From NCBI RefSeq assembly GCF_021295335.1, contig NZ_JAIWOT010000001.1, forward strand, positions 995,001 through 1,059,000: a stretch of DNA of 64,000 nucleotides, given 5' to 3'. Position 1 is the stretch's first letter; every line of letters begins with the position of its first letter. A program made the translations under genes and the position numbers. This stretch comes from Komagataeibacter sp. FNDCF1 (GTDB lineage Bacteria; Pseudomonadota; Alphaproteobacteria; Acetobacterales; Acetobacteraceae). Positions 1 through 10,570 of the stretch are shown piece by piece. Under the pieces are notes generated by a model, which was given only the letters and a program-made list of their open reading frames with translations, made no database searches and was not told the DNA's origin.

Positions 1-3000
1 GATCGCCCCCGTATCGTTACCGCCGGAACCGTTGGAGGAACTGCTCATCTGCAACCGGTCCAGATGCAGCGTCTTGCGCACCATGCCCAGCGGGTCAAAG
101 GCGGAGCCGCCGCTCAGTGTAGCCACCGCCGCCGCGATGGAAGCCATCTGCGTGGGCGAGAGCGACTGCGTATCCGTGCCGAACAGCAGGATGGCCAGGA
201 TCTGGTCCTGTGACAGTGGCGGTGTTGAGGAAAACGTGATCTTGGGCGCGCTGGCATAGCCACCCACGTTCAGGCGCGCGGTACCATCATTCGTGCTGCG
301 CTCGGCCACGAAGTCCAGCGTCGGATCGATCTTGTGGGTCACCCCCACCCCATTGAAGCCCACCTGCCCCTTGCTGAAATCAAGCGAGATGCCGCCCAGT
401 GAAAACCCGCCCTTGACCAGCGAGAACCCGCCCGACACCAGTGGCGCCGTAGCCGTGCCGCCCGCATGAATCTTGCCATGCATTTCGGTATTCAGCCCGT
501 GCCCGCGCACATAAAACCGACCCGGGGATGCAACATCCAGCCCCAGCCCGACCACCAGCGGGGATGTATGGGCGGCTTTCGCCTGCGCGCTTTCATCGCC
601 GGGGCGGATCACATCCAAGTGGGCGACCGAAGTGGGCAGGGAGTCGGGAATATTGATGTCCACCCGCCTGAGCGTGATGGCGCCCGTGGCGTCGATGCGG
701 CTGGCAAGCTGGCCCTTTATGCCCAGATCGCCATCAAGGGTTGTGGTGATCAGGTCACTGGCCAGCGGGCGGGCGTTATCAGCATGGACATGCAGGTCGA
801 TCGGCTGGCCGGGTTCAAGCACGCCATAGCTGCCCGAGGCACTAATGCTTCCCTTGCCTGCCTGCGCCGCAAGGTCGGAAATGACCAGCCGGTCCCCCAT
901 CGCGTTGACCGTGCCATGAATGGCGGCAAGCTGTATGCCCTCGCCAAAATCATGGAACAGGCCGTTGGCAAGTGTCAGCGTGCCACCAAGACGCGGCTGG
1001 GCCGGGGTGCCACGCACGCCCAGGTTCATCTGGAGCATGCCCCCCGCCTGCATGCCCTGCGCACCCAGATAGGCATTGGCCACCGCAAGATCCACGTTCC
1101 CCTCGGTCTGCAGCGTGATCTGCCCCGTCCCGTTGACCGGGGTCGTGCCATGCACCCCGAGATTGACCTGCGTGCCGGCCTGCATCCGCGCATCGACCCG
1201 CGCCATGCCGGACGTCAGGACGGCAGTTGCATCCAGCGATGCGGGTGCGAGGGAGGATGTATAGTCCGTGTGGTATTTCAGGCCCGTGCCGTTCACGCTT
1301 ATCCGGCCCGATGGACGGTCGAGGGTACCACTCAGCCGTGCCTCCGCCGAAAGCTGGCCCTGGGCGTGCAGCGATGGCACGAAAGGGGTGACCAGATCGG
1401 GTGAGAGGCGGGCCAGCGTTGCATGCAGGTCCAGTGTGGGCCTGATTTTGCCTGCCACCTCCACGCTGCCTGACTGGCCGCCTGGCGGGATCAGGCTCAT
1501 GCGCAGGTGATCGATGGCAATTTCCTTGCCATAGGTCACGCTTACGGGCGCATCAAGACGGACCTGTTCGCGCCGGGCCTCGGCCACCAGCCGGTGCATG
1601 GCCACCGAACTGGCGGGAAGATTGGCCACCAGCGCGGTATCAAGGGTGGCGGGACCGGTCCAGGGCGTATCAAGCCCGGACTGGGCGGTCACGTTCAGCG
1701 CCGATGTCGGCCCCTTTGCCGTGACATGGGCATGGCCGCTCATGTCACGGAAATGGGCGTTGTCCACCATCAGGTCCAGATCGCTGGTGGGGGTTGCGCC
1801 CACCGGGTCGAGCACCCTGCCCCTGAGCACCAGCCGGTCGATGCGCGCGATGGGGGCTGCCAGCGCACTGTCCACGTTCACGGCAAGGGCTGATGGAGAG
1901 TCCGCTGTCGCACTGGTACTGTGCAGGCTGGCGGATAGGTGGCCACCAATGTCCTGCCCGGTCAGGTCACGCAGGTCGGCCAGCCGGGTCATGTGCAGGT
2001 CCAGCGTGCCCGATGGCACCAGCCGGCCCGCAGGCAGCGTCATGTCCGCCTGCCCGGTCAGGCTTTTCCAGCTCAGATGCTCCACGGTCAGATGGCGGCT
2101 GGTGTCGGCATTGCTGTCCAGACGGGCCGCGACCTGAACCGGCGCGCGGTCCACGGTGCCGGAAATGGCCAGCACGCCCTGCCTGACCTGTGGCAGGTGC
2201 TGCATGTCCAGACTGGCCTGCACATCACCCGCCGCCGTGTTGCTGGCCGCGATGCTGGCCTGCGTGGTCAGGCTGGCGGCAAGGTCGCTTACCGGGCCCG
2301 AGGCATGCAGGTCGGCCTGCATGTGCCCCTTCAGCGTGGGGGCCAGCACATGCAGGTCCGACAGGGCCAGATGCGCGGTAGTGTCCACCGCAAGCGGGGT
2401 GCCGGTCACGATGCGGGTGGGCGTTGCCTCCAGGTGCAGGGTTTTCCCCTCAGCCAGCAATGTGGTGAAGGTGAGCGTGCGCGCACCATGCACCGCCGGT
2501 GTGATGCTGCCCGCCACGTTCAGGTGACCCGCATCGCCCACCAGCCCCACGGCAACCGGCAGGCCGCCATCAAGCACGATATGGCTGTCCAGCCCGAAAT
2601 GCCCGTCCTGCCCCGCAACCGGCAGCGTGACATTGCCATCAACCGCCGCATGACCATGCAGTTCCGTCCCGCCCGCCGCCGCAAGCGGGGCCAGGGCGGG
2701 CAGGTCGGCATGGAAGGTGGCGGCCACAGGCCCTGCGGTCAGCACCTGCCCGGTCAGCCGCGCCAGCGGGTGGGTGAGCAAGAGGTCGACCGGACCGCCC
2801 CGGTCATCGGGGTGCCACAGCACGTCCAGACTGACCGGATCAGCGGCAAAAAGCGTGGGCTGGCTGCCCGGCACCAGCAGGCCGGTGATGGTGGCGTGGA
2901 TGGCGGCATGTTCCGGCTGGCCAGTCCCCTGCCCGCTCAGGCCATCGGCCACGAGATGCAGCGCGCCAAAGCCTGCGCCGTTGCTGGTCAGGCGGTCCAC

Positions 3001-3990
3001 ATCCAGCGTGCCGTTGCCGGTGGGGCGCTCCAGCGTGCCACCCATATGGGCGGCCAGCCGCGCGCCCTGCCAGCCGGTGGCGCCATCCAGCACCATGGCC
3101 GGGCTGCTCGCCGCCACGTCCAGCGCCATGTGGTGACTGACCAGCCCCACCTGCCCCTTCGCACTGGCCTGCACCGCCCCCGTGGCCAGCGCAAGCGCCA
3201 GCCGCGTATCATTACGCGGCCCATCAAGGCTGAGTGACAGGTCCAGTGGCGCCAGCGCGGGTATCTGGCCCAGCGTGGCCACAAAGCCGTCAGCCCCTTC
3301 ATGCGCATGCAGGTCAAGGGCTACGGTACGCCGGTCCAGCCGGGTTGTCAGCGCCAGCGTGCCGGGATGGTCGAGACGGGTCAGGTTCAGCGCGATATCG
3401 GCCGGTGGCAGGGTGGCGACGGAAAAACTGTCCAGCACCGGCGCAATATCGGCCAGGCTGGCATGTCCCTCCAGCCGGAAGGAGGCAGGCACGCGGGCAA
3501 GGGCCGCCCCCACGTCAATCCGCGCCACGTGCACCGCATGGATATCGATGCCCATATGGATGCTGTTCGATGTCTGGTCCGGTGTTTTTTTTGCGGGATG
3601 GGCGGGGTCATCCTCGCTCAGACGCGGGATGGACAGTCGTGCCATGGACAGGTTGCTTATGACCGCGCGCCGCCCCAGCAGCCGCAGCGGCGACCAGTCC
3701 AGTTGCAGCCCGTCGATGGACAGCCACGCCCCCTTGTAGTCATCCAGTTCCAGATGGGCCACACGCAGCGCGTCGGGAAAGCGCCCCCCCAGTCCCGACA
3801 GGTGCACACTGCCGCCGGTAAGTCCTGGCAGGCGACGTTCGATCTCACGCTGGCCGGCACCCGTATTGGCCACCACCAGCACCATGCCCAGCGCCACGGC
3901 CACCAGCCCCACGGGAATGCCCAGTGCCAGCGCGACACCGCGCAGGATACGCCGCCCGCGCGGCGGCGCGGCAGGGGTCTGTCCAGGCAT
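1..3990 (-). CDS. tamB: TamB, translocation and assembly module inner-membrane protein (partial, C-terminus outside window)
   Basis: TamB is a very large periplasm-spanning protein, anchored in the inner membrane, that works with TamA in outer-membrane assembly or lipid transport. Translating leftward from the ATG at 3990 gives 1330 codons without a stop, so the 3' end lies before base 1. The N-terminus is a short basic stretch, one hydrophobic segment (about residues 17-40) and then the typical GRFPDALRVAHLEL region. The long middle is repetitive and beta-rich. The last visible part contains ILAILLFGTDTQ, typical of the C-terminal DUF490/TamB domain, so probably only about 100 residues are missing. 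The start codon overlaps the tamA stop (TGATG), indicating translational coupling. Confidence 0.9.
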   Translation of the reverse strand, partial: MPGQTPAAPPRGRRILRGVALALGIPVGLVAVALGMVLVVANTGAGQREIERRLPGLTGGSVHLSGLGGRFPDALRVAHLELDDYKGAWLSIDGLQLDWSPLRLLGRRAVISNLSMARLSIPRLSEDDPAHPAKKTPDQTSNSIHMGIDIHAVHVARIDVGAALARVPASFRLEGHASLADIAPVLDSFSVATLPPADIALNLTRLDHPGTLALTTRLDRRTVALDLHAHEGADGFVATLGQIPALAPLDLSLSLDGPRNDTRLALALATGAVQASAKGQVGLVSHHMALDVAASSPAMVLDGATGWQGARLAAHMGGTLERPTGNGTLDVDRLTSNGAGFGALHLVADGLSGQGTGQPEHAAIHATITGLLVPGSQPTLFAADPVSLDVLWHPDDRGGPVDLLLTHPLARLTGQVLTAGPVAATFHADLPALAPLAAAGGTELHGHAAVDGNVTLPVAGQDGHFGLDSHIVLDGGLPVAVGLVGDAGHLNVAGSITPAVHGARTLTFTTLLAEGKTLHLEATPTRIVTGTPLAVDTTAHLALSDLHVLAPTLKGHMQADLHASGPVSDLAASLTTQASIAASNTAAGDVQASLDMQHLPQVRQGVLAISGTVDRAPVQVAARLDSNADTSRHLTVEHLSWKSLTGQADMTLPAGRLVPSGTLDLHMTRLADLRDLTGQDIGGHLSASLHSTSATADSPSALAVNVDSALAAPIARIDRLVLRGRVLDPVGATPTSDLDLMVDNAHFRDMSGHAHVTAKGPTSALNVTAQSGLDTPWTGPATLDTALVANLPASSVAMHRLVAEARREQVRLDAPVSVTYGKEIAIDHLRMSLIPPGGQSGSVEVAGKIRPTLDLHATLARLSPDLVTPFVPSLHAQGQLSAEARLSGTLDRPSGRISVNGTGLKYHTDYTSSLAPASLDATAVLTSGMARVDARMQAGTQVNLGVHGTTPVNGTGQITLQTEGNVDLAVANAYLGAQGMQAGGMLQMNLGVRGTPAQPRLGGTLTLANGLFHDFGEGIQLAAIHGTVNAMGDRLVISDLAAQAGKGSISASGSYGVLEPGQPIDLHVHADNARPLASDLITTTLDGDLGIKGQLASRIDATGAITLRRVDINIPDSLPTSVAHLDVIRPGDESAQAKAAHTSPLVVGLGLDVASPGRFYVRGHGLNTEMHGKIHAGGTATAPLVSGGFSLVKGGFSLGGISLDFSKGQVGFNGVGVTHKIDPTLDFVAERSTNDGTARLNVGGYASAPKITFSSTPPLSQDQILAILLFGTDTQSLSPTQMASIAAAVATLSGGSAFDPLGMVRKTLHLDRLQMSSSSNGSGGNDTGAI

Positions 3991-5987
3991 CAGAATGTCT
4001 CCCCCAGCCCCACGTACAGTTCCCACTTGTCGCCCTTTGCCGGGCGGTTGAGCGGTACGGCCACATCCAGCCGCACCGGGCCGATGGGGGTGTAGTAGCG
4101 CGCACCCGCACCCGCGCCCACACGCACCGTACCCTCGAACGGCGTGTGATTGCCCGTGACCTGGCCTGCGTCAACAAAGCCCACGGCCCCGAATTTCTGC
4201 AATATGCGCTGGCGGTATTCAAACGATCCCGCATCCATGGATGTGCCACCCACGGCGTAGCGCGTGTTAGCGAACTGCGGACCCACCCCCTGGTAGCGGA
4301 AGCCGCGCACCGTGGCCGACCCGCCGGCGTAAAGCCGCTGGTCGGGCGGGATGGCGAATGTCGAGGCGCCTTCCACGTTACCGATGGTCCCGCGCCATGC
4401 CAGCACGCTGCGGCCGGGGTGTGAAAGGCCAAGATGCGTGAGATCGAAATAGGTCGAGACGGTCGCCTGCATGATGGCGAAGAACGATGTCCCGTCGGTC
4501 AGAGAGGCGGAAGGCGTGATGCTGGCCCCGATCCGCACGCCATGGGTCGCGGGCGTTATGGGGTTGTCCACCCCCGTGCCGTCATAATTGGCGGTGAGTG
4601 GCAGCGACACGATGAAATAGCTGTTGGTGGTGCGCATCTGCTGGATCTGTTCCTGCTCGATCTCGCCGCCAAAGGATACGTTCCACAGCCGGTTGACGTG
4701 GCGTACCACGCCAACGCGCGCCAGAAGCGCGGTCTGGCGGTAGGAATAGAGTTCCTGCTTGATACCCTCCAGCCGGGCGCTCAGGTTCTGCTGGCGCGAC
4801 CCGAAATCGGGCTTCATCAGGTCGGCATAGAAATCATAGCCCAGCCCCTGCTCCGCCGAGCCGCCAAGCCCGGTGATCAGTGCCGTCAGCCGCAGCCGCT
4901 CGGCATTGCCGAACAGGTTGTTATGGGTCCATGTGACACCCGCGCGGCCACCCAGGTCGGTCGAGTATCCGCCCTCCACGCCCACGCTGTGGCGCTTGCC
5001 CTCCCGGAAGGTGAAGTCGAGCGGCATGGTGCCGTCGCTGGCCAGCGTGTCGCCATGGTTGACCTGCACATCGGAGAATAGTCCGGTGGCGGCGATATCC
5101 TGCCGTGCGCGCTCGATGCGTGAGGGCTGGTAGAGTTCCCCCGGCGCGATGGTCATCCGGCGCGCGATATAGGCCGGATGCGTGCGCTGCAGCCCCGCAA
5201 AGTCGAACGCACCCAGATTGACCACCGGCCCCCGGTGCACCGTATAGGCCAGGTCCAGCGTATGGGTGGCGGGCCGCAGCCATGCCTGGGGCGTGCCGAC
5301 ATGGGCAAGCGCGTAGCCTTCCTCCGTCAGGGCGACCTGCAGTGCGGCGCCGGCGGACAGCACGCCTTCGGCCTGTGCAGGGATGCCCGGCTTCATGCCG
5401 AAGGCCCGTGCCTCATCCGCGTTCAGATGGACCGGAGGGTCCCCGCTGTCGGGGTTGAGGGTCACGGTGCCGATAAGGAACTGGACACCCGGCGTGACAC
5501 TGATCGTGACCTGCGCCCTGTGCCCCGCCGGAATGGCCTGCATCCATTCCGGCAGGTCGGGGTCGCGGCCGTCATGGCCCGCGCCGGACGTGTCCCCTGC
5601 CCTGTCCCCAGCCTTGTCCCCGGCCTTGGAGTGGCCCGCCACGTCAGTCACGGTCATGGTGATGCCACCCGCATAATAGCCGTAGCTTTCCAGCGCGCTG
5701 ATCAGGCGGGAATAGTCGTTATGAATGCGCCCGGTCAGGGCAAAGGGGCTGACCGCCTGCGTCTTCTGCAGGGAAAGCAGGTCGGAGGAGGCACGCAGTG
5801 CCGCGTCCAGATCGGCATTGCCCGTGGGCCGGAGCACGGTGGTGTAGTCCTGCGGGTCGGCAGCGCGTGCGGCGTCCCCCCTTGGCACGAAGGCCGCCAT
5901 GATCACACACAGACTTGCATAACCGGCACTGCGCGTGACATGGGCACCCAGGGTGCATGCCATGCGGAGATGACGCAATCGTGTCAA
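3990..5987 (-). CDS. tamA: TamA, BamA-family outer-membrane protein
   Basis: TamA is an Omp85/BamA-family outer-membrane beta-barrel with periplasmic POTRA domains. The protein is 665 residues, a usual length. It starts with an N-terminal export signal (about residues 1-43, ending near AARAADP). POTRA-like segments follow, and the C-terminal barrel begins near FREGKRHSVGVEGGYSTD. It ends in aromatic Phe (VGLGETF), the usual C-terminal barrel signature. A Gly/Asp-rich low-complexity insert containing GDKAGDRAGD interrupts the first POTRA region. The stop codon overlaps the tamB start, so the two genes form an operon. The start gives a long but plausible signal peptide. Confidence 0.9.
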   Translation of the reverse strand: MTRLRHLRMACTLGAHVTRSAGYASLCVIMAAFVPRGDAARAADPQDYTTVLRPTGNADLDAALRASSDLLSLQKTQAVSPFALTGRIHNDYSRLISALESYGYYAGGITMTVTDVAGHSKAGDKAGDRAGDTSGAGHDGRDPDLPEWMQAIPAGHRAQVTISVTPGVQFLIGTVTLNPDSGDPPVHLNADEARAFGMKPGIPAQAEGVLSAGAALQVALTEEGYALAHVGTPQAWLRPATHTLDLAYTVHRGPVVNLGAFDFAGLQRTHPAYIARRMTIAPGELYQPSRIERARQDIAATGLFSDVQVNHGDTLASDGTMPLDFTFREGKRHSVGVEGGYSTDLGGRAGVTWTHNNLFGNAERLRLTALITGLGGSAEQGLGYDFYADLMKPDFGSRQQNLSARLEGIKQELYSYRQTALLARVGVVRHVNRLWNVSFGGEIEQEQIQQMRTTNSYFIVSLPLTANYDGTGVDNPITPATHGVRIGASITPSASLTDGTSFFAIMQATVSTYFDLTHLGLSHPGRSVLAWRGTIGNVEGASTFAIPPDQRLYAGGSATVRGFRYQGVGPQFANTRYAVGGTSMDAGSFEYRQRILQKFGAVGFVDAGQVTGNHTPFEGTVRVGAGAGARYYTPIGPVRLDVAVPLNRPAKGDKWELYVGLGETF

Positions 5988-6387
5988 ACGGTGCCGCCCC
6001 TGTTCCTGTCTCGCGTGCGGTTATTTTCCCACTGTGTGATTTCTGCCATTCCCGGCATGCATGATCAAACCGATATTAACGTCCACGTCTTAATAAGTTC
6101 CGAATATGTCATCCCCGTGCCCGGAATCGCACCGCCCTGTTGCAAACCGTCACCAGTCCGCCGATCTTGGCTTGACAGCACCCCGATTCCGCGGGGCATG
6201 ATCATTGCAGGCAGGAAGGGTTGCCGCGCCCGGCAGCCCTGAATTACTTGGCGGGAGCGTTGATGGCGGGACCCCGTGTTCCCAGGGCTATCGGTCGCAA
6301 GGCACTTGACCGCGCGCAGCCGAACCATGATGTGTTGCGCCCGTTGTGCGGGTATCGGCCCGCCCTGCTGCCTGAGGATACCTGACC
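5988..6387. other. Intergenic region between divergent tamA and miaB
   Basis: These 400 bases separate the divergent tamA (leftward) and miaB (rightward) genes and should hold both promoters. No convincing small gene or RNA was recognised. Short open frames here lack a ribosome binding site and recognisable sequence. Confidence 0.5.
6172..6202 (+). promoter_or_regulatory. Candidate sigma70-type promoter for miaB
   Basis: A perfect -35 hexamer TTGACA lies at 6172-6177, followed after 19 bases by CATGAT, a weak -10. It sits about 190 bases before miaB in the correct direction. The long spacer and weak -10 keep this tentative. Confidence 0.3.
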
Positions 6388-7794
6388 GTGAACAGCCTGT
6401 CTCCCCTTTCCGGCGTGGCGCAGCCACCCTCCAGCACATCATCCGCGAGGGGCCTGCATGTCATAACATGGGGCTGCCAGATGAACGTGTATGACAGCGA
6501 GCGGATGACCGACGTGCTGCGCCCGCTGGGCTACCGGGCCGTGAACACGCCCGATGACGCGGACATGATCATCCTGAACACCTGCCACATCCGTGACCGC
6601 GCGGCGGAAAAGGTATTTTCCGAGCTGGGCCGTCTGCGCAAGGTGAAGGAAGCGCGCGCCGAACGCGGCGAAGGCACCGTGCTGGCCGTGGCCGGATGCG
6701 TGGCGCAGGCCGAAGGGCAGGAAATCCTGACCCGCGCGCCTTATGTTGATATCGTGCTCGGTCCCCAGACCTATCACCGCCTGCCCGAGATGGTGGCCCG
6801 TGCCGCGCGCGCGGCCGGCGCCGTGATCGAAACCGACTTCCCCGTCGAGCAGAAATTCGACTTCCTGCCCGCGCACCGCGAGGTGCCCGCCGGTGGAGCC
6901 GCCTTCCTGACCATTCAGGAAGGATGTGACAAATTCTGCTCCTTCTGCGTCGTGCCCTATACGCGCGGAGCCGAAAGCAGCCGCCCGGTCATGGCTGTCC
7001 TGTCCGAAGCCCGCCGGCTTGTGGCCGCCGGCGTGCGCGAGATCACGCTGCTGGGCCAGAACGTCAACGCCTATCACGGCGAAGGGCCGGATGGCGCCAC
7101 GTGGGGGCTGGCGCGTCTTGCCCGCATGCTGGCCGATGAGGTGGGTGTCGCGCGCATCCGCTACACCACGTCCCACCCGCGCGACATGGAAGATGACCTG
7201 ATCACCGCCCACCGTGACCTGCCGCAGCTCATGCCGTTTTTGCACCTGCCGGTGCAGTCCGGCTCCGACCGGGTGCTGGCGGCCATGAACCGCGGCCACA
7301 CGGCTGATGAATACCGCCTGCTGGTGGACCGCCTGCGCAATGCGCGCCCTGATATGGCCCTGTCATCCGATTTCATCGTGGGCCACCCCGGCGAGACGGA
7401 TGCCGACTTTGCCGACACCATGCGCCTGATCCGCAATGTCGGATTCGCACAGGCCTATTCGTTCAAGTATTCCCCCCGCCCCGGCACGCCGGCCGCAGGC
7501 GCGGGCCAGCAGGTACCCGAGGACGTGAAGGATGCGCGCCTGCAGGAACTCCAGGCCGTGCTGCGCATGCAGCAGGACGCCTTCAACGATGCAAGCATCG
7601 GCCAGGTGGCACCCGTCCTGTTTACCGGACGCGGGCGCAAGCCGGGGCAGGTTTCCGGCAAGAGCCCGTGGCTGCAGGCCGTGAACGTGGAAGGGCCGGA
7701 AAGCCTGATCGGCCATATCGCCAGCGTGGATATCCGCCACAGATACACCAATTCCCTTGGTGGTGTCCTGACAGAGGAGACAGACAGGGCTTGA
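6388..7794 (+). CDS. miaB: MiaB, tRNA-2-methylthio-N6-dimethylallyladenosine synthase
   Basis: MiaB is a radical-SAM methylthiotransferase that adds a methylthio group to i6A37 of tRNAs reading UNN codons. The 468-residue protein has the whole family layout. The N-terminal UPF0004 domain has cluster cysteines in [21 protein letters not shown] and AGCVAQAEG. The radical-SAM CxxxCxxC motif (CDKFCSFC) is at about residues 180-187, and a C-terminal TRAM domain ends the protein. The start is GTG, preceded by a good ribosome binding site (TGAGGATA). It heads the miaB-phoH-ybeY-corC order widely conserved in alphaproteobacteria and overlaps phoH by four bases. Confidence 0.95.
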   Translation: MNSLSPLSGVAQPPSSTSSARGLHVITWGCQMNVYDSERMTDVLRPLGYRAVNTPDDADMIILNTCHIRDRAAEKVFSELGRLRKVKEARAERGEGTVLAVAGCVAQAEGQEILTRAPYVDIVLGPQTYHRLPEMVARAARAAGAVIETDFPVEQKFDFLPAHREVPAGGAAFLTIQEGCDKFCSFCVVPYTRGAESSRPVMAVLSEARRLVAAGVREITLLGQNVNAYHGEGPDGATWGLARLARMLADEVGVARIRYTTSHPRDMEDDLITAHRDLPQLMPFLHLPVQSGSDRVLAAMNRGHTADEYRLLVDRLRNARPDMALSSDFIVGHPGETDADFADTMRLIRNVGFAQAYSFKYSPRPGTPAAGAGQQVPEDVKDARLQELQAVLRMQQDAFNDASIGQVAPVLFTGRGRKPGQVSGKSPWLQAVNVEGPESLIGHIASVDIRHRYTNSLGGVLTEETDRA

Positions 7795-8948
7795 GAGAAC
7801 AGACACAATCCACGCTCCACGCCCCCCGTCGCAGCGGCGGGCGGCGGCCTCCCCATCATGGCGCGGCCGCGGCGAATGACCGCACCGTGACCCTGCAGTT
7901 CGAGGACAATGCGCTGCTGGCACAGCTTGTGGGGGATCACGACCGTCATCTCCTGCATCTTGAACGTGGATTTGATGTCCGGCTGGCGTGCCGGGGCAAC
8001 CGTATCGCCATTACGGGTGCGGCCCAGCGGGTTGCACTGACACAGGGCACGCTGACCGATCTCTACAGCCGCGCCCGCACGGGCCAGGTGGTGGATACGG
8101 CTGCCGTGGATACCGCCATCCGCATGGCGGCGCATGCCTTCTCCGCCCCATCCACCGCGACCACAGCAGGGGACATAGCAACCATGCACGATGCCCGCAC
8201 GCCCGTCGCCCCGCCCCGCCCGTCACTTGCGGACCTGCCCACAATCATGACCCGGCGCGGCCCCATCGCCCCGCGCTCCGTCGGACAGGGGCAGTACATG
8301 GACATGCTGGCCCGGCAGGAAATGGTATTCGGCCTTGGCCCCGCCGGCACCGGCAAGACCTACCTGGCCGTGGCCCAGGCCGTGGCCATGCTGCAGGCGG
8401 GACAGGTGGACCGCATCGTGCTTTCACGCCCCGCGGTGGAAGCGGGCGAGCGGCTGGGCTTCCTGCCCGGCGACATGAAGGAAAAGATCGATCCCTACCT
8501 GCGCCCGCTCTATGATGCGCTGCATGACATGATGCCGGGTGACCAGGTAATCCGCCGCATGGGTACGGGGGAGATAGAGGTGGCGCCGCTCGCCTTCATG
8601 CGCGGGCGGACGCTGGCACACTGTTTTGTCATTCTGGACGAGGCGCAGAACACCACCCCCGCCCAGATGAAGATGTTCCTGACCCGCATGGGGGAAGGCA
8701 CGCGCATGGTCATTACCGGCGACCTGAGCCAGGTTGACCTGCCGCGTGGCGTGACATCCGGCCTGCGGGAAGCGGTCGAGACGCTCGACGGCCTCCCCGG
8801 GATCGGCATGATGCGATTTGAATCGCGTGACGTGGTGCGCCACCCGCTGGTGGCGCGTATAGTGGAGGCATACGACCAGCGCGCCGGGGCACATGACCGC
8901 CCCCACCGCGCCCGGTCGCAGCAGGAGAACAATGAAACCTCGAAGTAG
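7791..8948 (+). CDS. phoH: PhoH-family ATPase
   Basis: A PhoH-like P-loop ATPase, a family related to SF1 helicases and linked to RNA metabolism; its partner is usually YbeY. Walker A (GPAGTGKT) lies near residues 183-190 and the Walker B/DEAQ-type motif is [10 protein letters not shown], followed by [11 protein letters not shown]. The start chosen is the TTG at 7791, because it overlaps the miaB stop (TTGA) and follows a strong GAGGAG at a proper distance. No in-frame ATG is available near the conserved N-terminus. The 385-residue length is a little above the common 320-350 because of an extended N-terminus. The end overlaps the ybeY start by 17 bases. Confidence 0.92.
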   Translation: MREQTQSTLHAPRRSGGRRPPHHGAAAANDRTVTLQFEDNALLAQLVGDHDRHLLHLERGFDVRLACRGNRIAITGAAQRVALTQGTLTDLYSRARTGQVVDTAAVDTAIRMAAHAFSAPSTATTAGDIATMHDARTPVAPPRPSLADLPTIMTRRGPIAPRSVGQGQYMDMLARQEMVFGLGPAGTGKTYLAVAQAVAMLQAGQVDRIVLSRPAVEAGERLGFLPGDMKEKIDPYLRPLYDALHDMMPGDQVIRRMGTGEIEVAPLAFMRGRTLAHCFVILDEAQNTTPAQMKMFLTRMGEGTRMVITGDLSQVDLPRGVTSGLREAVETLDGLPGIGMMRFESRDVVRHPLVARIVEAYDQRAGAHDRPHRARSQQENNETSK

Positions 8949-9513
8949 CACTGGCCCCGCCCGTTCCGGCGGGGTCGCGGATGCACCGGGGCGGGCGCAC
9001 ATGCCCGGCCCCACGGCCATTCCGGTCGGGCCCGACATAACCGTGGCGGACAGGCGCTGGCATCGCGCCGTCCCCCACCCGGCCCGTCTTGTCACCCGCG
9101 CGGTCAATGCCGCGCTGGACGCCACGGGCGAGCGCGGGCCGGTCACGGTCGTGCTGGCGGATGACCGTACGGTCATGCACATGAACTGGCGGCATCGCGG
9201 GCGCAACAGGCCCACCAATGTCCTGACATTCGAATATGCCCCCGCGCACGCCACCGGCGGGTTGTGGGGTGGTGACATCATCATCGCGTTTGAAACGGTC
9301 GCGCGTGAAGCCCGTGCGGCAGGCCGCAGCATGGCGGCCCATCTGGCGCATCTGGTTGTTCACGGCGTGCTGCATCTGGCGCGGTACGACCACCATCACC
9401 CCGGCGAGGCCCGGGAAATGGAAATGGAAGAAGGCCGTATCCTGTCCACCCTGGGCTTTGCCAATCCGTGGAAACCCGGCCGCATGGCCACGGCGCGGGG
9501 GGCACGCTCATGA
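8932..9513 (+). CDS. ybeY: YbeY, endoribonuclease/16S rRNA maturation factor
   Basis: YbeY is a zinc-dependent single-strand endoribonuclease needed for 16S rRNA 3'-end maturation and ribosome quality control. The metal-binding H3xH5xH motif is complete (His144, His148 and His154 in HGVLHLARYDH). The conserved RPTNVLTF strand precedes it. The start at 8932 follows a clear GCAGGAGAACA and gives 193 residues; an upstream in-frame ATG at 8893 has no such site. It overlaps phoH before it, and its stop overlaps the corC start (ATGA), so the four genes are probably translated as one operon. Confidence 0.93.
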   Translation: MKPRSSTGPARSGGVADAPGRAHMPGPTAIPVGPDITVADRRWHRAVPHPARLVTRAVNAALDATGERGPVTVVLADDRTVMHMNWRHRGRNRPTNVLTFEYAPAHATGGLWGGDIIIAFETVAREARAAGRSMAAHLAHLVVHGVLHLARYDHHHPGEAREMEMEEGRILSTLGFANPWKPGRMATARGARS

Positions 9514-10451
9514 GCAGGCCGGGAAATGATGGCGCGGGGAGCGCGGAACCTCCGTCCGGGTCGCGCGGCAGGGGATTCCTGTCACTGTTCAGCCGCAGGC
9601 GCGCCGAACAGGGACTGCGCCATTCCATTGCCGCGCTGGTCAAGGAAGCCGATGATGCCGCGGGGAACGAAGGGGAACCCGGTTCCTCGGAACTGGACCG
9701 GCAGGAACGCGCCCTGCTGGCCAACGTGCTGCGCCTGCGTGGCATCACGGCGGATGACGTGATGATCCCGCGCGCCGATATCGTGGCGATGCCCGTCGAT
9801 ATCAGCCTGGACGAAGCACTGGCCATGATGCGGCGGGAAAACCATTCCCGCATGCCGGTCTATCGCGGGCAGCTCGACAACATCGAGGGCATGATCCACG
9901 TCAAGGACCTGATTGCCTATGTCGGCACATCGGAAGCCTTCCGCATGGAGCCGCTGCTGCGCCAGCCGCTGATGGTCGCGCCCCAGCTGCCCGTGCTGGA
10001 CCTGCTGCTGCAGATGCGCGTGCGGCATGTCCACCTTGCCCTCGTGATTGATGAATATGGCGGCATTGACGGGCTGGTCACCATCGAGGACCTGATCGAG
10101 ACGATCGTGGGTGACATATCGGACGAGCATGACGAACCGACCGTCAACATGATCCGTGATCGCCCCGACGGCACGCTGGACGTGGATGCCCGCACCCCCG
10201 TCGCAACCTTTGAGGAAAAGGTCGGCCCCGTGCTGACACGTGACGAGCGCGAGGCCGAGATCGAGACCGTGGGCGGGCTCGTGTTCCGCCTGGCGGGCCA
10301 TGTGCCGACACGCGGCGAGATCGTGACACACGAAAGTGGCATGGTCTTCCGCATCCTTGATTCGGATGCCCGCCATATCCGCCGCGTGCGCGTGCGCCTG
10401 CCACCGCAGGACGGCCCGCAGCCCAAGGCCCAGCCCGCCACCCGGTCATAA
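9510..10451 (+). CDS. corC: CorC/HlyC-type CBS-domain protein
   Basis: This 313-residue protein has two CBS domains (about residues 75-190) followed by a CorC_HlyC transporter-associated domain (about 215-300). It lacks the membrane DUF21 domain, so it is the cytosolic CorC type rather than a membrane hemolysin. CorC-type proteins are linked to Mg2+/Co2+ efflux, but the exact role is uncertain. The start at 9510 overlaps the ybeY stop (ATGA). In many alphaproteobacteria lnt follows corC; here it does not, and a DsbA-like gene comes next. Confidence 0.85.
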   Translation: MSRPGNDGAGSAEPPSGSRGRGFLSLFSRRRAEQGLRHSIAALVKEADDAAGNEGEPGSSELDRQERALLANVLRLRGITADDVMIPRADIVAMPVDISLDEALAMMRRENHSRMPVYRGQLDNIEGMIHVKDLIAYVGTSEAFRMEPLLRQPLMVAPQLPVLDLLLQMRVRHVHLALVIDEYGGIDGLVTIEDLIETIVGDISDEHDEPTVNMIRDRPDGTLDVDARTPVATFEEKVGPVLTRDEREAEIETVGGLVFRLAGHVPTRGEIVTHESGMVFRILDSDARHIRRVRVRLPPQDGPQPKAQPATRS

Positions 10452-10570
10452 GTCCGGCGCGCCGCACGGGCGAAAGGGTGGATTTACGCCCGCCCTCCGC
10501 CTCTCTACACTTGCATCATTGCCGGGGCGCGCATGGCCCCGCCCCAGCCCATACCGGAGAGTTGACCGCG

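Noticed and set aside
1939-3237. A 432-codon plus-strand open frame within tamB
   Set aside because: Antisense shadow of tamB, Gln/Arg/Gly-rich and featureless.
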